Assembly: GCA_031290375.1 (NCBI GenBank)
Contig: JAITNR010000253.1
Span: forward strand, 1-38,145
DNA: 38,145 bases
Direction: 5' to 3'
Source of the DNA: Prevotellaceae bacterium
Lineage (GTDB): Bacteria; Bacteroidota; Bacteroidia; Bacteroidales; Paludibacteraceae
Below the pieces are notes generated by a model. The model saw only the letters and a program-made list of their open reading frames with translations. It was not told the origin of the DNA and searched no databases. This document shows positions 8,251 through 16,926 of this stretch, piece by piece (position 1 is the stretch's first letter; every line of letters starts with the position of its first letter). A program made the translations under genes and the position numbers.

Positions 8251-8421
8251 TCAAACGCTTTCTACGCAGGATAAATATACAATCAACCCAACAGCGAGTA
8301 AAATTCCAACCACTGCTGCCCAAATAACGCTTTTGTCTATTTTGGAAATCGTTTTTTTGCGTTTGGACGACTTTGGAGATGTTGGGCGTTTTTTTGACGT
8401 TGATTTTTTTGCCTTTCCCAT
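8251..8421 (-). CDS. Small basic single-pass membrane protein (56 aa) downstream of lepA
   Basis: ATG at 8421-8419 immediately follows the lepA stop (TAA at 8424-8422) with no intervening base, and the frame ends at 8251-8253 just before the shared terminator. The product starts MGKAKKSTSKKRPTSPKSSK: the first 30 residues are Lys/Arg/Ser-rich. One hydrophobic helix (about residues 33-51, VIWAAVVGILLAVGLIVYL) and a short tail follow. This predicts an N-in single-pass protein with a strongly positive cytoplasmic tail that could contact RNA or phospholipids. The abutting position and lack of its own promoter argue for a real, co-translated gene. I do not recognise a named family. Confidence 0.75.
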   Translation of the reverse strand: MGKAKKSTSKKRPTSPKSSKRKKTISKIDKSVIWAAVVGILLAVGLIVYLSCVESV

Positions 8422-10209
8422 TTAATCCAATTTTAAAATAGCCAAAAATGCCTTTTGTGGTACTTCTACAGAGCCAATCTGTTTCATTCGTTTTTTGCCT
8501 TTCTTTTGTTTTTCAAGGAGTTTGCGCTTACGAGTGATGTCGCCACCATAGCACTTTGCCGTAACATCTTTGCGGACAGCCTTAATTGTCTCTCTTGCAA
8601 TGATTTTTGCTCCAATTGCAGCCTGCACTGCCACATCAAACTGCTGACGCGGAATAAGTTCCTTTAATTTTTCGCACATTCGCCGTCCAAGCGTTTGAGC
8701 GTTGTCGAAGTGTATCAGGGAAGAAAGGGCATCAACAGGCTCACCGTTGAGCAAAATATCAAGTTTGACAAGTTTTGAGGGACGATAGTCGTGCGGTTGA
8801 TAGTCAAACGAAGCGTAACCCTTTGATATACTTTTCAGTTTGTCATAGAAATCAAATACGATTTCCCCTAATGGCAGGTCGTAAATAAGTTCCATTCTGT
8901 CGGCTGAAATGTAGTTTTGTTTGACAAGTTCGCCGCGTTTGCCCAGACAGAGAGTCATTATGCCGCCGATGTATTCGGTTTTTGTAATGATTGAGGCTCG
9001 AATAAAAGGCTCTTCAATTCTCTCTATCAACATCACATCGGGCATTCCTGACGGGTTGTACATCTCCATCTCTTCACCTTTTTTGGTAAAAACCTTGTAC
9101 GAAACGTTTGGTACTGTGGTGATTACGCTCATATCAAACTCTCTGTCAAGTCTTTCCTGTACAATCTCCATGTGAAGCAATCCAAGAAAACCACATCTGA
9201 ACCCAAATCCAAGGGCAACCGAACTTTCAGGCTCGAATGTCAGGGAGGCATCGTTGAGTTGCAGTTTTTCTATGGAAGAGCGTAAATCTTCAAAGTCCTC
9301 AGTTTCAATAGGATAAAGACCTGCAAATAACATCGGTTTTACATCCTCAAAGCCGGCAATCACATTACTACATGGATTTTTGACGTGCGTAATGGTGTCG
9401 CCTACCTTTACTTCTTTTGATGTTTTTATGCCTGAAATAATGTAGCCAACATTACCCGCTCCAAGCGAATTTTGCGGCTGCATATCAAGTTTGAGAATGC
9501 CTATTTCATCAGCGTTGTATTCTTTTTGTGTGGAGACAAATTTCACCAAATCGCCTTTGTTAATTGTGCCATTAACTATTTTGAAATATGCTATAATTCC
9601 GCGAAACGAGTTAAAAACCGAGTCAAATATCAGGCATTGGAGTGGGGCAGTGGGGTCGCCCTGTGGAGCCGGTATTCGCTCAATTATCGCCTTGAGAATG
9701 TCAAAAACACCTTCGCCCGTCTTTCCGCTTGCACGAATAATGGTTTCACGCTTCACTCCGAGCATATCTACAATCTGGTCTTCAACCTCGTCCGGCATTG
9801 CGTTTTCCATATCAATTTTGTTGATAATGGGAATAACTTCCAAATCGTGTCCGATAGCCATATAAAGATTGGCAATAGTCTGAGCCTGAATACCTTGCGT
9901 TGCATCAACCAACAGCAATGCACCCTCGCATGAAGCAATGGAACGTGAAACTTCATAGGAAAAATCGACGTGTCCCGGGGTGTCAATCAAATTTAATGTA
10001 TATTGTTCATTATCAAAGGAATATTGCATTTGAATAGCATGACTTTTGATGGTAATGCCTCTTTCTCGTTCCAAATCCATATCATCAAGTACCTGTGCCT
10101 GCAAATCTTTTGCCAAAACGGTGTTGGTATATTCCAAAAGTCTGTCTGCCAATGTACTTTTGCCGTGATCGATGTGTGCTATAATACAAAAATTGCGGAT
10201 ATTTTTCAT
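8422..10209 (-). CDS. lepA: Elongation factor 4 (LepA)
   Basis: A ribosome-associated GTPase thought to back-translocate or assist initiation and assembly. The 595 residues match the family. The GTPase motifs are intact: G1 AHIDHGKST (about 11-19), G3 DTPGHVDF, G4 NKIDM. The EF-G-like domains follow, and the LepA-specific C-terminal domain ends in the usual basic segment (GGDITRKRKLLEKQKKGKKRMK). It is first in a two-gene unit with the 56-residue membrane protein. A minus-strand TAACTTCG at 10243-10236 is a plausible -7 box. The many frames in other registers over this interval are shadows. Confidence 0.97.
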   Translation of the reverse strand: MKNIRNFCIIAHIDHGKSTLADRLLEYTNTVLAKDLQAQVLDDMDLERERGITIKSHAIQMQYSFDNEQYTLNLIDTPGHVDFSYEVSRSIASCEGALLLVDATQGIQAQTIANLYMAIGHDLEVIPIINKIDMENAMPDEVEDQIVDMLGVKRETIIRASGKTGEGVFDILKAIIERIPAPQGDPTAPLQCLIFDSVFNSFRGIIAYFKIVNGTINKGDLVKFVSTQKEYNADEIGILKLDMQPQNSLGAGNVGYIISGIKTSKEVKVGDTITHVKNPCSNVIAGFEDVKPMLFAGLYPIETEDFEDLRSSIEKLQLNDASLTFEPESSVALGFGFRCGFLGLLHMEIVQERLDREFDMSVITTVPNVSYKVFTKKGEEMEMYNPSGMPDVMLIERIEEPFIRASIITKTEYIGGIMTLCLGKRGELVKQNYISADRMELIYDLPLGEIVFDFYDKLKSISKGYASFDYQPHDYRPSKLVKLDILLNGEPVDALSSLIHFDNAQTLGRRMCEKLKELIPRQQFDVAVQAAIGAKIIARETIKAVRKDVTAKCYGGDITRKRKLLEKQKKGKKRMKQIGSVEVPQKAFLAILKLD

Positions 10210-10235
10210 TTTTTACTTATTCGAAAAATTGAGTG

Positions 10236-10243
10236 CGAAGTTA
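10236..10243 (-). promoter_or_regulatory. Probable -7 box of lepA
   Basis: Minus-strand TAACTTCG, one mismatch from TAnnTTTG, 27 bases before the lepA ATG. Confidence 0.4.
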
Positions 10244-10260
10244 CACAAAATTTTTGATTT

Positions 10261-10560
10261 TTTTGTTTCATTCCGGTAGAAAGTTACCGCGATGAGAGGT
10301 GCAGAGTTTTGCACAGAACGCTGCTCAATGTTGGTTTTATCCGGGATTTGGTTGATATTGACCGGCTTAACCGAATCCGTCGTATCCTCTGCAACCGCTA
10401 TGAGGCGGCATTGGGCAATCCGCAACTCTTTGAGATAGAAAGAGACAAGTCGTAAATTGTCAATGATTTGGCAGATAAGTTTTGGAATGAACTTGTTGAA
10501 AAAAAAACGCATAGATATCGGTCAAAAGCCCGAAAAAGAACCCACGGTGAGACAGCGGAG
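10261..10560 (+). pseudogene. Decayed N-terminal remnant of an IS1634/IS4-type transposase
   Basis: Frame 1 from 10261 reads VESYRDERCRVLHRTLLNVG, then FIRDLVDIDRLNRIRRIL, and ends at an in-frame TAA (10453-10455). After that stop the same frame continues IVNDLADKFWNELVEKK, and a run of nine A (10499-10507) shifts it to KRIDIGQKPEKEPTVRQ. The order (V)ESYR..., HRT.LNVGF..., LNKI..IL..., then a helix ending EKKRID matches the N terminus of IS1634-like transposases as I know them. There is no start codon, and catalytic-domain sequence is absent, so this is a dead fragment. No terminal inverted repeats are visible. It could alternatively be a fragment of an unrelated protein; a translated search would settle it. 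Confidence 0.55.
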
Positions 10561-10670
10561 TATGGTTTTTAGTGCAATTAGCCATCACACAAATCATCTT
10601 TCCTGCCTGATGGATTGCAATGTGGGTTAACCGAAATATTGCGTATTTATCAAACATAAAAAATATTTTG

Positions 10671-10678
10671 TACCTTTG
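10671..10678 (+). promoter_or_regulatory. -7 promoter box (TACCTTTG) of the YfhO-family gene
   Basis: Perfect TAnnTTTG. The start is expected near 10684, leaving about 140 bases of leader before the ATG at 10826. No well-placed -33 TTG is visible. Confidence 0.6.
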
Positions 10679-10692
10679 CATATTAAAAATTG

Positions 10693-10723
10693 AACTCCTG
10701 CGGAGTTATGTGCAGGAGGAGTT
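10693..10723 (+). promoter_or_regulatory. Leader with mutually exclusive hairpins upstream of the YfhO-family gene
   Basis: The arm AACTCCTGC can fold as AACTCC(10693-10698)-TGC-GGAGTT(10702-10707), or as CTCCTGC(10695-10701) with GCAGGAG(10712-10718). A second GGAGTT lies at 10718-10723. The two folds share the 5' arm and cannot coexist. This could be a regulatory leader or the head of a small RNA. No known riboswitch consensus is recognised, and no T-run follows. Confidence 0.4.
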
Positions 10724-10825
10724 TGCTGCCTCAAGTTGCATTTAAAGTTGTGCATATTAAGGTCTTCACGAGTTTTTGGTTATATTATTTATTAATCATA
10801 AATTGTTAATTGTTTAAAAATTTGT

Positions 10826-13264
10826 ATGAAAAAAGAGAATCTAAAAAAATTTGCACCTCACATTTCGGCAGTTGTATTGTTTTTTGTGCTGTCAATAGTG
10901 TTTTTTTATCCTGTCGTATTGGAAAACAAGGAATTGCCACAGCCGGACATAAAAAGTGGCAAGGCTTGGGGCAACGACCTACGCAATTATCACCAAAAAA
11001 CAGGCGACTATGCCCACTGGTCAAACGCAATGTTCAGCGGAATGCCGCATAATTACACGTATTCTCCTCCAACTACCAACGTTTTTAGTAAAATAGGTAA
11101 AACTTTAACCCTCAATAGCGGAAATAACTATGGACTGCTTTTTATCTATATGCTTGGTTTTTATATACTTTTGCTGGTTTTGGGCTGTAATTCCTGGTTG
11201 AGTGTCATAGGGGCGATTGCTTATGCCTTTTGTTCATACAACCTGATTATCATAGAGGCGGGGCATGTTCTCAAAGGGCTTGTTATGGCTACGATGGCAC
11301 CAATTATTGCAGGTATAATTCTCTGTTACAGAGGCAAATATCTTTGGGGAGCAATTCTAACCCTGCTCTTTACAGGACTGAACATAATGTGGTCTCATCA
11401 ACAGATAACTTTCTACCTGCTTTTGGTAATCGTAATAATGGCAGTAGTTTATTTGGTGTATGCAATTAGGAATCACACACTTACTCAATATTTCAAAGCC
11501 TCTTTGATACTGATAGTGGTGGCAATGCTGGCTATTGCGCCATCGCTTGGCAAACTGTTGCCAACTATGGACTACAGCAAAGAAACGATGAGGGGTGGAT
11601 CGGTTTTGAAAAGTACTCCTGACGGCAAAAAAGAGAGTTCTGGCTTGGATTTGGACTACGCCTATCAATGGAGTTACGGCAAAGCGGAAACTTTTACCCT
11701 GCTTATTCCTAACTTTGCAGGGGCGAGTTCCATGTACGATGTTGGCTACAAGTCCGAAACATACAAGGCAGCACTTCCCACAGGACAGGCAGCGCAAATT
11801 TCCAAGCAAGCCCCGATGTATTGGAGAGACAATGAATATAAATCCTTTACTTCGGGACCTGTTTATGCAGGAGCGATCATCTGTTTTTTGTTCATTTTGG
11901 GCTTGTTTGCAGTAAAAGGTCAGGAAAAATGGTGGCTTCTCGGCTCAACACTGCTGTCGCTAATTTTGGCGTGGGGTAGAAATCTGTATGGCATCAATGA
12001 TTTTCTGTTTCATCACCTGCCGCTCTATAACAAGTTCAGAACGCCCGAAATGGCTCTTGTAATAGCAAATATGGCAATGGCTGTCCTTGCCATTTTGGCT
12101 GTCAAGGCTATTATTGAAAATTACAAACAAAATTCGGAAAAATATTTAAAGGCTATTTATATCTCGGCGGGAATTACGGGGGGCTTATGTCTGTTTTTTG
12201 CACTTTTCGGCGGTAGCTTGTTTGATTTTTCATCGAATGCGGACAAAAATTTCCCCGATTGGCTTGTAAATGCTTTTGTAGCCGACAGGAAATCAATGCT
12301 TTTGACAGATGCTTGGCGTTCGCTTGGCTTTATTGTGGTGGCAGCAGGTTTGTTGTGGTTTTACATTAAAAAACCGTTCAAACTAAATTATCTGCTCGCT
12401 GTTTTGGGAGTGCTAATTTTCACTGATTTATGGACTGTTGATAGAAGATTTATCAATGAGGACAAATTTGTTCCCAAATCCACAGTTAGTGAATTTGTCC
12501 CAACTGAGGCAGATAAATTTATATTGCGAGATAAAGATTTGAGTTTCAGAGTGTTAAATCTCACCGCAAGCACGTTTAACGAGTCAACTACTTCATATTT
12601 TCACAAGTCAATTGGCGGTTACAGTCCTGCAAAATTGCGCAGGTATCAGGATATTATTGATTACTATTTTTCAAAGCAGATCAATATGAATATTCTGAAT
12701 ATGCTCAACACCAAGTATGTGATTGTTAAAACCCAACAGGGAACAGAGCCACAGCAAAATCTCGCTGCTTTGGGCAATGCCTGGTTTGTGGATTCAATAA
12801 AATGGGTTGATTTGCCTGACGATGAAATTCTCGAAATAGGCAAGATTAATCTGCAAACTACCGCTGTAATCGACAGGGTTTGGAAGGACAAGGTTTCGGT
12901 TCAGAACCATTTTGTTCCCCTTGACACTGTCAATACAATAAAGTTAATCGACTGTGCCGATCCGGGGCATCTGTTTTACGAAAGTGAGTCTGACTGTGAG
13001 AACTTTGCTGTATTTTCGGAAGTATTTTACAAGACGTGGCATGCCTATATTGATGGCGAACAAGTGCCGATTGTCAGGGCAAATTACATACTTCGCGGAC
13101 TGCAAATTCCAGCAGGCAAGCATAGTATCGAATTCAAATGTGTTGATGATGTTTTTATAAAGAGTAAAAAAATATCCTTTGCCTCGTCAATAATTGTCGG
13201 CATAGTGCTTTTGGGATTGTTCGGTTTTGCTGTTTTTCAGGGAATAAGAAGGAAGAGGACGTAG
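10826..13264 (+). CDS. YfhO-family multi-pass membrane protein
   Basis: An 812-residue protein with about a dozen TM helices in the first two thirds and a soluble domain at the C terminus. The N-terminal loop after TM1 (YPVVLENKELPQPDIKSGKA...) and NAMFSGMPHNYTY fit the Bacteroidota YfhO family. The C-terminal module FYKTWHAYIDGEQVPIVRAN to LQIPAGKHSIEFKC is its usual beta domain. The family is related to GT-C glycosyltransferase-type membrane proteins and is linked in Gram-positives to lipoteichoic-acid glycosylation. In Bacteroidota the substrate is unknown; modification of a surface glycan is inferred. It stands alone with a structured leader. Confidence 0.88.
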   Translation: MKKENLKKFAPHISAVVLFFVLSIVFFYPVVLENKELPQPDIKSGKAWGNDLRNYHQKTGDYAHWSNAMFSGMPHNYTYSPPTTNVFSKIGKTLTLNSGNNYGLLFIYMLGFYILLLVLGCNSWLSVIGAIAYAFCSYNLIIIEAGHVLKGLVMATMAPIIAGIILCYRGKYLWGAILTLLFTGLNIMWSHQQITFYLLLVIVIMAVVYLVYAIRNHTLTQYFKASLILIVVAMLAIAPSLGKLLPTMDYSKETMRGGSVLKSTPDGKKESSGLDLDYAYQWSYGKAETFTLLIPNFAGASSMYDVGYKSETYKAALPTGQAAQISKQAPMYWRDNEYKSFTSGPVYAGAIICFLFILGLFAVKGQEKWWLLGSTLLSLILAWGRNLYGINDFLFHHLPLYNKFRTPEMALVIANMAMAVLAILAVKAIIENYKQNSEKYLKAIYISAGITGGLCLFFALFGGSLFDFSSNADKNFPDWLVNAFVADRKSMLLTDAWRSLGFIVVAAGLLWFYIKKPFKLNYLLAVLGVLIFTDLWTVDRRFINEDKFVPKSTVSEFVPTEADKFILRDKDLSFRVLNLTASTFNESTTSYFHKSIGGYSPAKLRRYQDIIDYYFSKQINMNILNMLNTKYVIVKTQQGTEPQQNLAALGNAWFVDSIKWVDLPDDEILEIGKINLQTTAVIDRVWKDKVSVQNHFVPLDTVNTIKLIDCADPGHLFYESESDCENFAVFSEVFYKTWHAYIDGEQVPIVRANYILRGLQIPAGKHSIEFKCVDDVFIKSKKISFASSIIVGIVLLGLFGFAVFQGIRRKRT

Positions 13265-13340
13265 GTTAATGTTATTCGACTTAGTATCAATATGTTGCAA
13301 ATATTTAACAATTATTTTGATAAAAAAATGTTTTTTATCT

Positions 13341-13370
13341 TTTGTAACTCAAAAAAAAGTTATAACTTTG
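13341..13370 (+). promoter_or_regulatory. tRNA-Ser promoter
   Basis: TTTG at 13341-13344, an 18-bp spacer and TAACTTTG at 13363-13370, about 50 bases before the tRNA. A strong match to the Bacteroidota promoter. Confidence 0.75.
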
Positions 13371-13420
13371 TACCGAAAATTTTTTTCATATTAAATTGTT
13401 TTAAATTGTTTTGTTAATCC

Positions 13421-13507
13421 GGTGAGATGGGTGAGTGGCTGAAACCAACAGTTTGCTAAACTGTCGTACGGGAAACTGTACCGGGGGTTCGAATCCCCCT
13501 CTCACCG
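13421..13507 (+). tRNA. tRNA-Ser (anticodon GCU)
   Basis: The 87-base gene folds as a class II tRNA. Acceptor arms are GGTGAGA (13421-13427) and TCTCACC (13500-13506) with discriminator G. The anticodon stem is ACAGT/ACTGT around the loop TTGCTAA (anticodon GCT in DNA, reading AGC/AGU). The long variable arm and T loop GGTTCGAATCC are typical of serine tRNA. The 3' CCA is not encoded. It stands alone with its own promoter and terminator. Confidence 0.96.
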
Positions 13508-13513
13508 CGAAAG

Positions 13514-13546
13514 TGCAGGGACGTATTGTTACGCTTCTGCATTTTT
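13514..13546 (+). terminator. Terminator of tRNA-Ser
   Basis: TGCAG (13514-13518) pairs with CTGCA (13537-13541) around an inner CGTA/TACG stem, followed by TTTTT at 13542-13546. It begins seven bases after the tRNA. Confidence 0.7.
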
Positions 13547-13748
13547 GCTGAAAAAAATTGCAGGCTTGCAAGATATTTTTTGCAATAAAAATAAATAATG
13601 CGCTAATTACGGATTATACTTTACGCGGCATATTTTTGTGCATTGATATTCAAATTAGGAGAATAAGGCGGTAGAAATAAAGGAAGATTGAAGGGGAAAA
13701 ATAATAAATAATGCACTATATCAAAACAACAACAATAAATAATTACTC
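13547..13748. other. Non-coding stretch between tRNA-Ser and the WG-repeat gene
   Basis: No gene seen. A short A/T-rich motif, AATAAATAATGC, occurs twice (about 13589 and 13702). Nothing else stands out. Confidence 0.4.
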
Positions 13749-13750
13749 TT

Positions 13751-13779
13751 GCGTATTTTCATATTTTTTTGTACTTTTG
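13751..13779 (+). promoter_or_regulatory. Promoter of the WG-repeat gene
   Basis: A TTG ending at 13751, a 20-bp spacer and TACTTTTG at 13772-13779. Translation must start downstream, which selects the ATG at 13815 over the open frame from 13749. Confidence 0.65.
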
Positions 13780-13814
13780 CACTTCGTAATATATTAATAA
13801 CTAAAAATAAAATT

Positions 13815-14300
13815 ATGATGAGAAGAGTTTCTTTTATTGCGGTGATTTTGTGGGCGAGCGTGTCATTTGCCCAAAATGCAACAAACACAAAAAAGTATGA
13901 CACTATCAATGACTATTCCGGAGGTCTTGCCTGGGCAGAACTGAACGGTAAATGGGGGCTTATCGACTCGATAGGCAACGAGGTTATACCCTTGAAGTAT
14001 GACGAGGTAAAAAATTTTAACGAAGGATTCGCTCCTGTAAAATTAGATGGTAAATGGGGATATGTTACCAAAACCGGCAAAGAAATTACCTCTTTTAAGT
14101 ATGATGCCGCATATCCCTTTGTGGAAGAGCGTGCTATTGTGGAACTGGGCGAGAAAAGCGGATTTATAGACCCGACCGGTAAAGAGGTTATACCCTTGAT
14201 ATATGAAAGGGTATCCATTTTCAACAAGGGACGTGCCGCTGTGAAACTGGGCAGAACATTTTACGTTGACAAATACGGAAAAGAGATACCCAGACAATAG
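13815..14300 (+). CDS. Exported WG-repeat protein
   Basis: A 161-residue secreted protein with a signal peptide (MMRRVSFIAVILWASVSFAQ, likely cleaved after SFA). The mature part consists of WG beta repeats. Each carries a GKWG(L/Y)(I/V) core followed by G(N/K)E(V/I) and a Y(D/E) turn: NGKWGLIDSIGNEVIPLKYD, then DGKWGYVTKTGKEITSFKYD, then GEKSGFIDPTGKEVIPLIYE, and a final partial repeat ending YVDKYGKEI. The repeats are also recognisable at the DNA level. WG repeats form small beta units presumed to mediate binding; no enzymatic role is known. An ATG three bases downstream (13818) is an equally possible start. It is convergent with mtaB. Confidence 0.85.
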   Translation: MMRRVSFIAVILWASVSFAQNATNTKKYDTINDYSGGLAWAELNGKWGLIDSIGNEVIPLKYDEVKNFNEGFAPVKLDGKWGYVTKTGKEITSFKYDAAYPFVEERAIVELGEKSGFIDPTGKEVIPLIYERVSIFNKGRAAVKLGRTFYVDKYGKEIPRQ

Positions 14301-14312
14301 CGCAGACAGTTG

Positions 14313-15563
14313 TTAAATTTTTATTGTCTGAAAAGTATTAATTAAATTTTCGTTGTAATGAGCGGATATACGGATATAATTTTCTGTAAATCCGCTCATT
14401 AAATTGTCCTTTTTTGTTGCTTCCCAAAGCACTGTGGCAGTTTTGCCTTTTTGACTTTGGTAAAACTCTGCAAGTTTTTTTTCGGACAGTTGGTGCAAAA
14501 TATCGCTTCTGAGTTTGCGTTCCTTTGGGGCTATAATCGGCTCAATATCAATTGCCTTTGTGCCTGCGCGCTCGGAATAGGTAAAGACGTGCAGTTGCGA
14601 AAATGGCACAATGTTCAGAAAGTCAACGGTTTGTTCAAAAAAGTCTTCTGTTTCGCCCCGCATACCAGCCATCACATCTACGCCAATAAAGGCATCTGGC
14701 AGTAAAGACTTTATTTTAAGGGTTTTATCCAAAAAAAGTTCCCTGTTGTACCTCCGTTTCATTAGTTTTAACACCTCGTTGCAACCCGATTGCAAAGGAA
14801 TATGAAAATGAGGCGTAAAATGCTGAGAATTAGCCATAAATTCAATAATTTTATCAGTCAAAAGATTTGGCTCAATGGAAGAAATTCTAAATCTTACTTC
14901 TGCATAAACTTCGTCAATTCTTTTAATTAAATCTAAAAAATTTTCGTCAGAATTTTTCCCAAAATCGCCGATGTTTATGCCTGTCAGTACAATTTCTTTT
15001 GCTCCTTCGGCAACGGCTTGTTGTATCACGGCAAAGGTATCAGCCACCGAACTGCTACGGCTCGCCCCTCGTGCGTGTGGAATAGTGCAATAGGTGCAAT
15101 GGTAGTCGCAGCCGTCCTGCACTTTGAGAAAGTGCCTTGTTCTGTCGTCTGCCGAATATATTGGCTGAAAATCAACGATTTGGTTCGTTGGCTCAACTCG
15201 AATTTTGCCATACAACTGCTTTTGCTCAATTTGTTGTAGAATTTCGGCAATTTCAAACTTTTGGTTTGAGCCGACAACCAAATCAACACCCTCTATTTCA
15301 GATATTTCCTGCGGTTTGAGTTGTGCATAGCAACCCGTAACCACCACAAAGGCATTCGGGTGATTTTTTGTGAAACGATGTATCGCCTGACGGCATTTCC
15401 TGTCGGCTGTGTCGGTAACCGAGCAAGTGTTGATAACACAAATATCAGCCTGCTCACCGCTGTTTGCACGACAAAAACCACGTTCAATCAACTCTCTGCT
15501 GATAGATGAGGTTTCCGCAAAATTCAACTTACAACCCAATGTATGAAATACTATTTTTTTCAT
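14313..15563 (-). CDS. mtaB: tRNA t6A37 methylthiotransferase MtaB
   Basis: A radical-SAM methylthiotransferase that converts t6A37 to ms2t6A37 in tRNAs reading ANN codons. The 416-residue order fits: an N-terminal MTTase domain with the three cluster cysteines in TLGCKLN, NTCSVTD and TGCYAQ, then the radical-SAM motif CDYHCTYC (CxxxCxxC) with IPHARG after it. A C-terminal TRAM-like region follows (about 360-416, GKTATVLWE). The start TLGCKLNFAETSSI is closer to MtaB than to MiaB. It follows the Omp85-type gene by 47 bases on the same strand, so the two are probably cotranscribed. Confidence 0.93.
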   Translation of the reverse strand: MKKIVFHTLGCKLNFAETSSISRELIERGFCRANSGEQADICVINTCSVTDTADRKCRQAIHRFTKNHPNAFVVVTGCYAQLKPQEISEIEGVDLVVGSNQKFEIAEILQQIEQKQLYGKIRVEPTNQIVDFQPIYSADDRTRHFLKVQDGCDYHCTYCTIPHARGASRSSSVADTFAVIQQAVAEGAKEIVLTGINIGDFGKNSDENFLDLIKRIDEVYAEVRFRISSIEPNLLTDKIIEFMANSQHFTPHFHIPLQSGCNEVLKLMKRRYNRELFLDKTLKIKSLLPDAFIGVDVMAGMRGETEDFFEQTVDFLNIVPFSQLHVFTYSERAGTKAIDIEPIIAPKERKLRSDILHQLSEKKLAEFYQSQKGKTATVLWEATKKDNLMSGFTENYIRISAHYNENLINTFQTIKI

Positions 15564-15610
15564 TTTTCAAAAAATATCCATATCTTATCTAAAATCATAC
15601 CTTGTTTTGT

Positions 15611-16807
15611 TTAAAACGCCTCATTTACAGTTATGTAAAAGGCAAAATCCTTGTTGTAATTTTGTTTTGCCACATCAATTCTCAAGTTCGCCTTTGATTT
15701 GTTAAACTGTACTCTCAAGCCCACTCCATAAGCGATTTTGGGTGTTGTAAATTCCCATCTTTTGAGGCTATAGACATCGCCTATGCCGCAAAAAACTGAT
15801 GCTCTGAAAATTTTCCAAACAGGGATTCTCAATTCGGTTTGCATGGTAGCCATCACGTCGTCCCGCCAAACTTTTTCCCTGATACCTCGTAAAATATCAG
15901 TTCCGCCAATAGTAGAGAGCATTTGAAACGGTTTGTCCTGCCCTATCGTCCATTCCGAAATAAACTGATAGGCAAAGATAAACTCTTTGTAGAGCGTTAA
16001 ATATTGACGGAAATCAATTTGTGCCTTCATCATTCGATAGGAACTGCCCAAAATCGGTTCGTAGTGCGCAATAACACTTTTAAAAAACATCCCCTTGCTT
16101 GGATAAAAAAAATTGTTTCTCGAATCGTAGGACAAAACACCGCCGATACCTGCCATCAAGTAGTTGTCAAGCCCTTTGATAGCGTAGTGCTGTTCAAAAT
16201 TTTTGTCCAATCCTTTGATATTTTCCCACCGCAGAGCCATATTTAAACCCAAAATCCAATTGCCGAACACATACCGTTGAGGTTGCAAAGTCAGATAAAA
16301 ATTGTTTGAATTATAGGGAACAGGGGCTAAATTGTTGTTGGTGTCCAAAAGCAGATTTTCATACACATTGCCAACCCCGTAGAAATTATCAGGATAGTGC
16401 TTGTAACCGCCATTTGCGTACAGAAACCACTTTTGATTTTTGCCAAAATAGACAGTAGAAGTTATGTTAAAATTAAACTGTTTTTTGAGAGTATAAGCCG
16501 TGTTAAAGCCAATTACACCCGTTCTTCCTTCCTTTTTTTCCGTTTTTATATAGTACGCCCCTGCTACTCCAAAAGCCCATGAAGTTTCAGGTTGATAACT
16601 GACAAGTGGCGTTACAACAAAATTCCAATTAAGATTTCCGCTAAAAAGATTTTGAAAAAAAGTTGGAGCAACCTTGTCTTTTTCCTGTATAAAAAGGGTA
16701 TCCGAGTTTTGTTCGGAGATGTGTTCGGAAATCCCTTTTTGCGCAAATACAGAGGAAGAACAAAGAAACAAAATCACAGGGAAACAGAGAATTAAATACT
16801 TTTGCAT
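15611..16807 (-). CDS. Omp85/BamA-type outer-membrane beta-barrel protein without POTRA domains
   Basis: A 398-residue protein with a signal peptide (MQKYLILCFPVILFLCSSSVFAQ) followed by amphipathic beta strands through to an aromatic C-terminal residue (ITVNEAF), as in outer-membrane barrels. The segment STIGGTDILRGIREKVWRDD carries the GG...RG element of the surface-antigen (D15/BamA) barrel. There is no room for POTRA repeats: only about 40 residues precede the barrel. Such barrel-only members are common in Bacteroidota; a role in protein or lipid handling at the outer membrane is inferred. It is cotranscribed with mtaB, with no obvious functional link. Confidence 0.82.
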   Translation of the reverse strand: MQKYLILCFPVILFLCSSSVFAQKGISEHISEQNSDTLFIQEKDKVAPTFFQNLFSGNLNWNFVVTPLVSYQPETSWAFGVAGAYYIKTEKKEGRTGVIGFNTAYTLKKQFNFNITSTVYFGKNQKWFLYANGGYKHYPDNFYGVGNVYENLLLDTNNNLAPVPYNSNNFYLTLQPQRYVFGNWILGLNMALRWENIKGLDKNFEQHYAIKGLDNYLMAGIGGVLSYDSRNNFFYPSKGMFFKSVIAHYEPILGSSYRMMKAQIDFRQYLTLYKEFIFAYQFISEWTIGQDKPFQMLSTIGGTDILRGIREKVWRDDVMATMQTELRIPVWKIFRASVFCGIGDVYSLKRWEFTTPKIAYGVGLRVQFNKSKANLRIDVAKQNYNKDFAFYITVNEAF

Positions 16808-16826
16808 TAGGACTGAAAATAGGTTA

Positions 16827-16834
16827 CAAAGGTA
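16827..16834 (-). promoter_or_regulatory. -7 box of the Omp85-mtaB unit
   Basis: Minus-strand TACCTTTG at 16834-16827, 20 bases before the ATG at 16807. The leader would therefore be short. Confidence 0.6.
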
Positions 16835-16926
16835 ATAATTTTAATTGACAATTGAGTTCAATTACGGATTATGAAATACAATGCAATATCATTACAAGGG
16901 TACCCAATCTAATAACTTTTCATCTT

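Noticed and set aside
10213..10512. 99-residue minus-strand ORF upstream of lepA
   Set aside because: It is antisense to the transposase remnant, whose plus-strand reading gives recognisable family motifs, and it overlaps the likely lepA promoter.
13421..13507. tRNA-Ser as an integration site
   Set aside because: No integrase gene nearby and no duplicated tRNA 3' end in the window.
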